A program made the translations under genes and the position numbers. 64,000 bases of DNA from Siphonodentalium dalli (lineage: Eukaryota > Mollusca > Scaphopoda > Gadilida > Siphonodentaliidae): positions 66,021,031 through 66,085,030 of the forward strand of contig CP136065.1 in assembly GCA_032622095.1 (NCBI GenBank), in the 5' to 3' direction. The notes beneath the pieces are model-generated. The model ran no database searches, was not told the DNA's origin, and saw only the letters and a list, made by a program, of their open reading frames with translations. The stretch's first letter is position 1. Each line of letters opens with the position of its first letter. Of this stretch, positions 38,101 to 50,100 are shown piece after piece.

Positions 38101-41100
38101 CCTAGATGGTGTCTATTGAGATGTGCACCCATTGGGCACTTCGATTATGCAATGTATCGTCTGCCAATTTGGGGATATAGAGAAACAAAACTAAAAAGAA
38201 AAAGAATCTTAGTGAAAAAGTTTCTAAAGAAACTGAAAAACTTGTTAATTTGATAATAAAGATACTTTCCATGATAAATTGTATATTTTTTAATTGCCAT
38301 TTGATTTGACAATTCATGTGTAGTAGAGAACAAATATTATATCTTCTATGGACTAAGCCAGATTAACTCTTGCTATACTAAATACTCATTGATAATTAGT
38401 TATCCCATTGGAAATATTCAGATAATAAGAACAACAAACGACCATCGTTTGTTGAACTTATTATCTGAACATTTCCCACCAATGAATAGGAATCCTACTG
38501 CACTTTCTATTGTCTGCTCATATATCTTGAACACACCTCTAAATGAATAATAGACTATTCCAATGTATATCCTTATAACTGAATGGGAGAATCCATTCAG
38601 TACAGAAAGGGTTAAACTCCACTATAGGAGATTGATGTAAACCAACATCTTTAACCAATCCATGACGGGAACTTCCTGAAATTTTGCGAAAAACTGCCAA
38701 TGCAATCTGTTTTATATGCGAGTCCCCCCATATGAAGCCCCGCATATATAAGAGAATAAATTGGCCTAAAAATATTTACCTTGACAACCAGTGCATTCTC
38801 TTATATATGCGAGGCTCCCTATGGGAGACTCGCATATATAAAAGAATGCACTGGCACAGGATCTTTTATAATAATGCTGCACCAGCACAGCTCCCGTCAT
38901 GAAAGGGATGACAACCGATATCACAAGCTGATTTTAGTCGGAGGAAACTTGGACAGAGCTCATTAAGAAACTTTCCAAGAAGAATCAACATACTCGGCCT
39001 GCTTCCCTGAATCTTGTCGTGATCTTTTGACCGGAGTCACTTCGTCCTCCGACTGATGTCCGCGCTTTCTCCCTGACCCACTCCGAGAACTTTGTACTGA
39101 ACTAGGTGTGTTGCTGTCTGATCGTGTCAGCCTCATCTGAATAGGAGTCGGAGCTGGGGAAGCCGCCTTTCCTTTCGTCCCATTCACAGATTTTGTATTT
39201 TCGACTTGTTTTAACTTAGATTTAGCAGTCTGTTTACCTTCAGTGGATTGTTTATCAACATTGTGTTTAGCTGCAGCTTGTTTAGGTTCGTTTTTAGTTT
39301 CGTTTTTACTACCTAATTGTTTCTTATCAGCTTTAGCTTTCGTAGCTGGCTGTTTTGTTTTCGAGTTGTCACTCGTATTTTTGGATTTTGGAACAGACTT
39401 TGTGCTGCTAGATTCACCCTTTGATTTAGATTTATTTGCAGCTTGTTTGAAGTCTGTTATTTTGGACTGTTTTGTTGCTGGTTTCACAGCTTCAGCTTTA
39501 ACAGTTTTCCGTTTATTCCTTTCTGGAGAATTTTTATCTGTGGATGTGGAGATATCGGATATGTCAGATGATCTTGATCTGTCGGGTGACGTGTCCATTG
39601 ATGATTCTGAAGCCTTACTGCTACCACTCATATTCCTCAGTCGTGATGGACCCTGCTCTGCTTCGGCCTTTTTTCTGTCAAAAAAAAAAGATTTTATTTT
39701 CAACTCACATAAATGAGAAGTACTTTGAAAAAACAAAATACTTGGCAAAAACCAAATCGCTAATGTCATTTTTCCCCTCAGTTCAAATGCATTGCTCATT
39801 CAACCAGAACACGGAAATCGATCGATAGGTGATATTGGGCTCACTTACAGTTCTGTGTGGGCTAGACTCAAATTCTCGGCAGATTTTATGAAAACAAATA
39901 ATAATTTCAGCTTTTTTATGGGAATAAATCATCAAAAAACAATATAAATATAAGAAATTAATGTAGTGTGTGTGTGTGTTATAGAAGGATACAGCGCTGC
40001 GGTCGTTAGGGCACATTAGTGTAAACCGCTCAGCGTCGTATCGGTCGTCAAAGATAAGCCCACCCCCATTTCCTTTACACCTCCAATCAGGTGTGATATG
40101 TTAAGCTGTAGCTCACAGGTGTGTTTTACAGGAGCTCTCATAATTAGGGGTCTAATTAAAGAGCATCGCTTAGCCAATTCCTCTGAAAAAGAAAGACATA
40201 CTACCTGTGATAATACAAGACTCTGTATTTAAGAAATGAATGTAGTGGGTGTGTGTGTTATTGAGGACCCAATGATTGTGTTTTGGGAGCAAAAACTTAA
40301 GACTGGGCTTATCCTCGGTGATGACAAATGTACAAGCCTTGAAATAGGGTGTCTGTCATTTGCAGAATGAGGTCCCCAGAGGGTGAATTTGGTGATGCTA
40401 GCCCGCTCTGCAAATGACAGACACCCTATTTCAAGGCTTGCAAATTTATACCGTATTAATATGGTTAAATATGAGAAGATACTAACTTCTTCAGTTGCCT
40501 GAGGGATTTTGCTGTTGGGGAGCGTGGATTTTTATTGACGATAGGCGCTGTACTATGGACATAGAAGATTTCTGGAGGAGCTCGGTCTTCTTTTTCAGGA
40601 ACTGGCCCAATAGCTGCCGAGTCAATTAAGGCTTGGATTCCTCTTTTCTGAAAGAAAAAAAAATGATAAGGCCAGTACAAATAAATTAATAGATTCTCAT
40701 CCAACTTTTTTGATGAGAGTCATGGAAGGGTTAAATTTTTTATATTACATAAACGGTCATGGTCACTTCAAGAAATTGAATTAGTATTCTACCTTGTATA
40801 ACACAAGGTGATGTAAATTGCCCAATTTTATCAAAATAGACTGATTAATGGGTCATTGCAATGTAATTTGAAGGCATGAGGAAAAAAACGTTTGCATAAA
40901 AATTATTCAAATGAAAAAGTTTGAGGGGACAGAAAATAGGGTCGGGAGGAGAGGAGAATCTAGCAATTTTTATATATTGGCCAAACGCCACGCTAAGTCA
41001 AATTCCCATTTCTCAAGCCTGCGTGCATAGTCTCGTAACCCTGCGCATGCAACCTTCTATTCGTGTTCAAACTGTCGTGGAAAATTCTTAATCAGTACGA

Positions 41101-44100
41101 AATAACTGTGGTACGTCTTTTATACAAGTGAGATCACGAGATCGAGATCACGTGAGTATGATAACATTTATAAACACTAAAGTGACATGTCGGCCCAGGA
41201 GGCCTGGTGCTCTTTGTAAAACATTTACAATATATACTTTGGTATTTTTTGCTAGCACTCAAATAAATGATCCAACTGCTATACTGTAATCGGTAACTAT
41301 GATGTATTGTAATGCTCTAATTAATCGACCTCTTAACCACAGCAGAATTATGGGTAACTTTTCAGGATTTAGTCGGAAATATGGCTTGTTGCCATTCATA
41401 TGGAAAGCTCTCGGCGAGAGCTTTCCGATGAATGGCAACAAGCCATATTTCCGACTAAATCCTGAAAAGTTACCCATAATTCTGCTGTTGTTAAGAGGTT
41501 GATTAATTAGAGCATTACTGTATTGCAGCCGCAATTTAGCTGCAAACTCAGTAAAAATATGTCAATGATACTTTATTGTGTGATTTTTGCTGAAATAAAC
41601 ACCTGGAATCTATAAATTAACTATTGTAGACATCTATATGGGTAACAATGGCCACGGGCAACATACATTAGTTTTATTATTAAACCTAGAAATAGCCAAT
41701 CTGTAGGTGGAATGCTTCCTTGGCGTGTGCCCCAGAAATAAAATATAATATTAAATACCGTGCACACATCGTTTTAAAACATTTAAAACCGGAGAAATGG
41801 GAAATTTACTTTGCATTGCCAAAGTATGAAGATGTGTGTCTTGAATCAATTAACAAAACATCGAAAAAATATCTTTCAGGCAACACGATCATGACAAATT
41901 TTCAGATGCGACGTGCATGACTATCATCCAATTTTGAACGTTTTATAAGATTTTAAAGGACATGGATCATTCGATCTCCAAAATTATGCATACATAATTT
42001 AGAAGACGTATCTCAAAACATACATATGCAGATTTCCGAATCAATTTCCCGATATAGTGCTGAAAATACATGTTTTTTTCCGATAAATTTGAGATTGTTT
42101 CGTTGTGCTGTTCGAATGTTTTTCATCAGCGGTTGCCTGAAAATTGCACATGTAGACCATGGGAAGAACATCTAGACCTGACTTCACTGAAATGTTTATA
42201 GTACTACATAATTTTGATGAATAAAACAAAGAGAAATCAATGCATTAAGTTTTTTATTTGTTTCATGTTAAGATAACGCAATATTCCTTTTCCGGAAGTC
42301 ACGCATTATTCTGTTTCCAATTCCACAATTGCAATGAATACAAATGTCGCAATCTTTGATTGGGACCCAATCATCAAAGTTTTATTTTTCATGATTTCAA
42401 TGAGTCTTTCTGGAGGAACATCATAGAAATGTATTTATCAATCTATTTCGATACAGGGAAAATTATAAGGTGTGTATTTTAGAAAGCAAACTGCCATGAG
42501 GCTTCATACCATTAAGATATTTATATGTACTTAAATGATTCATGTGACTCAATGTGCTTTTTCAATTCCATCTGGCTGACCAATGCCACCATATGTTATC
42601 AGACATTTCCTTTATTTTCCAAATCTTCGATTATTGCTGCCGAGTTGTTTTTGCATAATTTTTTTCCAATTTTTCATTTGTATGACAATTGAAATCATGA
42701 ACTAAAGTTGTCAGCTTGGGTTAGCCAAGAATGAGAATCCTCACAATGTTCATGCAAAAGCCTCACCTTTGCATCAAATGAAAACTCCTTGGGTAAGTAT
42801 GTTGTTGTATTGCTGTAAGTCTGAAAATAGAACAAAGTCCTCCTTCTTTTATGATATAAACATAAGAATAGTATTAGGCTATATAAAAAATAAAATTTGA
42901 GTCTCAAGACACTACAGCATTGAAATAAATGGCCCGCATTGGACGTTTTGTTTAGATTTTTGATATTATGACCAAAGAAAGTACAAACAAAAAATATCTC
43001 TGACTGATAGATTGACTATCATGTATACGCATAGTGACATAGAACATTAAGTAAATGACAACATTGAAGAAAATTTTTTGTCTGCAAAAATTTCATGAAC
43101 CTATTTTAAAGTATACATCACACACATACAGGTTTTGAATAGTTAACGACAAAAAGCCGCGACATCATGGTCCTTTGATCGAGCATGAAACTAGAAAGGG
43201 AATTTCGCGGAGCAAGTGACAATAAGTAATCATGCGTGTTCACTCAAACAGCAGTTACGTACGATGTAGCAAAAATGTTACACAGTCATAGACCACATGA
43301 CCAATTCCTGAATAATGCTGAAAAAATTTGCGTGCAGCTGTGGACTGAGAGATAGATGCACGCAAAAATAACTGCGATCAACAAGACGTAAAAACAATTG
43401 CATGTGAATACACGCGACTTACCGGCTCACAATTGTATTATTTCATTGAAAGTTAGAGATAAGAGTTTTTTTACTGGCCCATTAGTCAGGAGAGCGAAGT
43501 TACAGCAACTTCAGTTCAAAGTACCGACTTGTTTATTTCTGCACGGAACAAAATATTTTGTCTTGTATTTTTACTTTTAACTCAAATCAATAGCGTTTGT
43601 ACGCATTGAGCGCCAGCCTACGTCACGAAATAATGATATCATATGCTAAAAATAGATTTTCGGACAAACAATCTCTCTCGGCAGAGAAAATTAGCCACGC
43701 TGTCTTCATTGTAAAACTATGGCTGCCAGTGACGCATTCACGTTCGTTTATTTGGATGAAACTGATGTTCCTGGTGCTAAACTTCCATATACACAGATAG
43801 AACAACATACTAATATTCAGTTGCAGAGATGGTTGGAATGTCGGGGTTTGAAGAAAACTGGAAATAAATGTGATCTCATCGAGAGGTAAGAATTTTTCAC
43901 TCGTTCAACTTCGAGTTGCATTGTTTTGCAAATATTCTACCTGGCCATATGTCCCATTTGAATACAATTTTGTATTACACAGCGACCACATTTTATACGT
44001 CGCTAAATACTAGACTATACCATGTTTCTGTGATTTTTTATCATTCGACGACGTATTAATTCGTTGTTATTTTTTATTAATTTGAGACATCTTGCCGATT

Positions 44101-47100
44101 TTCGTTGTAATAACAGACTTGTGATCATCGTGTTTACGCGTACATTCGGTTGATGTGCAACGTATCACCATTCCAACAAAGTTATATATGTATAATTGTT
44201 TTTGAAAATAATTATAATATGTACATGTTTCAAGAAAATGAACTAATTTAAAGCGATATACGATGATACATGTAGTAAACATGTTTGGAAACATTTCATC
44301 TGTTCATGCCAGTGGGAAGATTGTTGTCATTCATTTATGAAAGTATGTATTTTAATCAGTAAGTTGAAGTTTAATAGGATATTTTGTAATGGCAGTTTAT
44401 GTCGAGGTGTGGGTATTTTACATTGATTTTAAATAATTAACACATGTACCAACAATAAAACAATTTTTAAATGACTTGTTGCTAATCCATGGTCCTAATC
44501 TATATTTTTAGGGTTAAGAACTGTATACAAAGTGGTCAGGATAAAAACATTTCCATCAGCGTTGACAACAGCAAATGGTACACTCTGAAACTAGCGAAAT
44601 CACAAGAAAGGCCTACAGGAGCAGGTGACCCAGCTTCAGATAGAGATTCGAGGCCCATTCTCCCACTTCTTGGTTGGTCAGGATTTCCATCATGCACGTT
44701 GCCGAAACATTTCAATATGGGACATATTCATCATCATCTCGTGGAATCTGTGCAGATTGTTGGAATAAAACATCACGAAGTAGATTCCGATGATAGCGAT
44801 GAAGATATAGAAGATGTGCATACGTCAAAACCCATGGAGAGAGGAAAAATCTACTTCAACAGTGGTCATGTGCAGGATATGAAGGACTGTGAGAAAAGAG
44901 GCTTCTACTTCTTACAAGCTAAAGTGATGGCCTCATTCAAAGTTAAGACTAGGTATGATACAACTGTGACCTTGTCATCTGCTACCGGATTTGTTAAAGA
45001 TGCCTCATGTACATGTGTAGCTTCTTCAATGGGGAGATGCAGTCACGTCGGAGCAGTGTTATTCGCCTTGTTAGATTATGTCGATAAATTTGGAAATGAA
45101 AATCCAACATGTACTTCAATTAAATGTAAATGGAATGTTGGAAGGAAATCGAAAAAAGACCCGAAAAAAGTACAGGATTGTCGATACAAAGCGTACAAGG
45201 CTTCGAAATCCAACAGGATTCTCGGGGTGATCAACCACGACCCACGACCTCCTTCGTGTAGAGAAATGACTGTGGTTGTTGCAACATCACATCTCCTGCA
45301 AGGAAATAGTGACAGTATGTGGGGCACCCTGCTCTCATATTCGTATAGTGACTACAGTCTGAGTGAAGAAGATCTACAGCTACTCAGCAAAAAGAGAGAT
45401 ATATTCCTCATAAATTTGAAAGTTGGAAATGCATCGGACAAGTATCCCGTACAAATCGTCGAAGAACAGAACACCGATGCCTGGTTCTTGGAAAGATCAT
45501 GCAGGATAACTGCTTCTATTGCGAAATCCATATACACTGTTGGGTCTGACACGACAAGATCGAATCTGTTGAGGCGAAAGTTATGGGACTCAAATAATGT
45601 CCAGACATGTGCCATGAAGTATGGCATCGAAAACGAGAAAAATGCGCGCAACGATTATACGAGGGTGACCTCATATAAAGCCATACCAACTGGACTTTGG
45701 GTTCACCCCGAACACCCGGAGTTGGCATGCAGCCCAGATGGACTTGTGCTAGATCCCAATGAACCAGAACTTACCAAGTATGGGGTTTTGGAAATAAAAT
45801 GCCCGAAAATTCTGGAGAATAAAAGTGTTGCAGCTTTCTCAGAAAATCTCACTGGGCAACAACTCAGTAACTTTTGCCTTGCATACAAGGATGGCTCTGT
45901 AATATTAAAGCCATCACATAAGTACTATTTGCAGACTCAAATGCAAATGGGCATACTAAGATTGACTGGTGTGACTTTGTTGTATGGTCAAATGTTGACA
46001 TAGTCACAACACGTGTGCGATTCGATAAATGTCTGTGGGATGATTTATCAGCAAAGTTGATAGAGTTTCACCATCAATATTTGTGTGCCGAGTATTTTGA
46101 GATGAGAATTCCGAGAAATCTGCCTCCATTAAAATTGGTATAATGTATGACATGTGTATATGTTACAGTAAAATCGTATACTCGGGTATTATGTATATTT
46201 ACTGACAATTTCGGTTATTATGTATAATTCCTGATTCCATCAGTAATTATACATAATACCTAGAAGTTTCGGTTTATACAAAATACCTGTAATCAAGGCA
46301 AATATTTTTGACATACATGTAATACTAGTTGTATAGCATGTTGCAACTTAAACGCTGACTTTGCTAATAAATCCATTCATTCACAAAATTGGCTTCTTAT
46401 TGACTAAGTTACTTACTTCACAATGGCAATTTCCTAGATAAATGTAGATGCAAAGAACTGCATGTTTTAACAGTTTACTGGTAACTGGGAAATTAATGTA
46501 AATTAGTATTGAACAGATAGTGTCATTTTAATATCGAATTAATTTTTGTGTATTCTCAGAATCTCCACATGTGTAATGAATAGAACATCTTCAATTTGAA
46601 ATAATTTATTTTCAACAAACTCAAATCAATTGATTATACAGATATAACATATAAAAACACATGCAATATATATATATCAATTTTATACCTGTACAAATTT
46701 CCACAATTTCTTATAAATGTGATATAATCTTGTCTACAGTAATGCCCAAATTAACTGACCACTTAACCACAGTAGAATTATTGGTAATTTTTCAGGATTT
46801 AGTCGGAAATATGGCTTGTTGCCATTCATCGGAAAGCAATTGGCGAGAGCTTTCCGATGAATGGCAACAAGCCATATTTCTGACTAAATCCTGAAAAATT
46901 ACCCATAATTCTGCTGTGGTTAAGTAGTCAATTACTTTGAGCATTACTGTAATTGTTGTTGAATAAATCTATATAAAACTCATATATTGTTTGTTTGTGT
47001 TAAAGGGTTAATGTACACTAAATTCGGTCATTTATTGGACATCTCCTTTTAGACTCGACAGAATATATATATATGCTACAAATGAATGAATTTGAGTCAT

Positions 47101-50100
47101 GGGTTAGTAAAAAAAATACACTTGGGTGCTCTTCGAATGATGCAAACAACATGGTAATCATAATTAAACTGCATCTATCAAAGAGCACACAAGTGTATTT
47201 TGCATGGCTCAAAAATTCATTCATTTGTTCCATATTTTAGATCGAGTATAAAGGGAGATGGTCCCATAGATGGTCGGAATTAGTACGCATCCCCCTTTTA
47301 ATCAGTTCATTCGTCTCATGGGGGTGGGGGGGGTGACAGCACAGGTTTAATTCCAATGACTTTATACCCAATCGTTTTCTTAGTCAAATAAATGGAATAT
47401 ACGTACATGTAATTAACAACAACCGGTGCATGTATTATCAAGTATTATAAATGTAGGTAATTTATATTCAGTTATTTAACAAGTGGTTTTTGGAAGTTTA
47501 CTAAACAGCCCACCACAAAAACGATCTGTGAAAAAACTGGTTCCAGTTTTAGAGGGATTACTTTCTGCAATATACGAAATTTTTTTATTCGTTCAATACA
47601 TCTCTCAACATGAATTCTATGTTTAGCGATATCCTTTGTCAAGGCTTCTTCTTGTGCTGTCAGTTTGTCTCTTGAATGGAGAAACGGGGGTATGATGATC
47701 GATGCATGACGTTCATTTAACATATCTTGAATAGTAAATCCACGATCTACCATTATTTTATCACCCGGTTTGATCATGTCCAGAAAACCACTCTGCGCAA
47801 CCACCTCATTGTCGGATATACTCCCCTCAAAAGCATCCGAAATGAACATAACTGCACCATTTGGAGCACATGCAACCAATACTTTCAAAGTTGTATGCGA
47901 CTTGTAACTAGAGTACTTATTACCCTGTGCTCCAAAATTTCTTGGTTGTTGAACACGAACTTCCGTACAATCAATTATGCATCTAATGTTTTTGTATTTT
48001 TTAAACACCTTTGGTAGGTGTTTGCGGATCGTTGACTTGTCCGCAAACATGGTATCCCTGATTAGATAAAATTGTTTATACATCAACTGGATCCATGTTA
48101 TAACTATTGTGGATACAAGTCGGGTGCTCACATCAAACCTGTATGCCAAATCCTGATGAAGAAGTCCCAACCTCAGGCGAATAAGCGTGAGGAAAAGTTC
48201 ATTTTGTGGCCTTAATTTCCTTTTCTGTCCTCGACGCTTATTTGGACTCCTTTCCACGTCCACAATAGAACTGTTCCAGTAATCAAGTTTCTTAGTTGAT
48301 GGGCCCAAGAAATTCCACAGGGTTAAAAACTGATGTGGTGCGAGTCCTGTATAAAACTGAAATTGCTTGGAATCCTCCTTCACGATGTCATAATCTAGTA
48401 GATTCGTGTGTCGCGATTCTGTCACCTCTTCGTCGAGCTTACGCCTACACGATGCAGTCTTAGGTGTACATGTATGCGCATTTGTCGGCGATTCCAGGAG
48501 TTTTACTTCATTTTCGAGAATTTTTATCTTCAGTTGAGATTTCACAATCTCTGATGGTCGATCGAAATACTCATTTGTCTTGAGTAGAAACCTCTGTCAG
48601 TCTCACTGGGCTGGTGCATACACCGAAGTTGGATACATCTGCAGATGCTTCACACGGAACATCACTAGTCGCATGATCTGGTTCCATAATGCAAGTCATT
48701 CTTTTTTTAGCAGGAGGCAAGGGAGAGCGAACTGCAGGGGACTTCCTTCTGGTCACCTGGAAATATAAAATAAAAAAAGTCTTTAAGTACCAATATGATA
48801 ACAAGTCCGGTACATAAATAAGAATAAATTCTATAGTATACACATAATTATATAGTCCCTTTGATTTAATTACTCATAACCAGATAGTGACCCAGTATAA
48901 AGTCAACATTACGATATGGTACTTGTCTATATGTAATGACATATTATGAGTTAAAATAATGAAGTTATCATAAGTTTATGTCTTAATATAATAATAAATG
49001 TTCGTTTTAAACGTCCCATATTAAAGATACGGGCATGCTGTTAAAATATTCACCTCCGTCAAAAAACGCCATAAACAGAAGGAATAGTGAGATATACTAT
49101 AGACAGACTTTGTTATTACGCCAATCAGAAATATGGCATAGACAGTATATATAGTATTGTCAACTTCCCCCCTTTGTTATGTAAACAAAAGCAACAAAAA
49201 AAAAACGTTACGTTTCCTGGCTTTTGTTTAGATCCGGATATGGTAAACATAAAGAGCGTTATTTCTTACTGTTCATGATATGGCAATAATAAAGAGCGTT
49301 TATATCATTTTTGTATGATTAACCAATATATAGAATTGTGTTGTGTAAACAGAAGCACAACTTAAGTAACACGAACAGTCTCTTGTATACGTACACCATC
49401 GTACGTCTTGATGACAATATACCATTTACGCGCTGATTACGTTTGGCTTAATGTATGAGTGGAACTATATACATTTTGGTATATCACACGGAAAAGGAGT
49501 TGATAAATCACGATATCTGCTGGATTATAGGCTAATAACAAACCCAGGCGACGATGAGTTATTAAGATGAATTTCAGGTTGATATAAATCCCTGGGTTAA
49601 ATTTTCCATACATGTATAAGCAATATGCGCAAAACTAAATCACTTCGTAACTCTCAACATGAATCACAATACACAAGGTTTATTAATACTAAACTTAATA
49701 CTAAAATACAAACGTACCTGTTTCCCTGATATAATCGGGTCTGGATATTCCTCAGTTGGTCCATTCTCATTTGCGAAGTGTTTACTACACATGTATGTGT
49801 CCTTGTTTACATTTGCGACGACGAAATCTACTCGGCCGCATGCATGCACCCATCGCTTGCATTTCTCTAATTCTCTGTTTGGCTTGGGAAATCCATTCCC
49901 AAACCCGATAAAATTAACATTGGAATCTATCCTTGAATCACTCTTACAGGTACCGTAACAACAATGTTTGGTTGTAACCATTGTGAAGGAAAATGTTTAT
50001 ATTTTTTATGAACGAAGAAAGTCATTTTGCCTAAATTTATAGAAACTGCATTTAATCTCACCATAAATATTTTGAGTAAACCATCTGCTTGTACTAATTT

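Noticed and set aside
38963-38993. PDS5 ending at the stop right after 38994
   Set aside because: Reading on adds only YVDSSWKVS, whereas the GTATGT donor joins in phase to four further exons that carry AT-hook-like motifs and a conserved-type basic end.
45940-45975. Programmed -1 ribosomal frameshift in the YqaJ gene
   Set aside because: No slippery X-XXY-YYZ heptamer is present at the junction; a one-base deletion explains it more simply.
43719-46143. Viral or bacterial origin for the YqaJ gene
   Set aside because: It is spliced, sits between transposon termini with a THAP-DDE gene, and SWIM/YqaJ proteins are known in eukaryotic ISL2EU elements.
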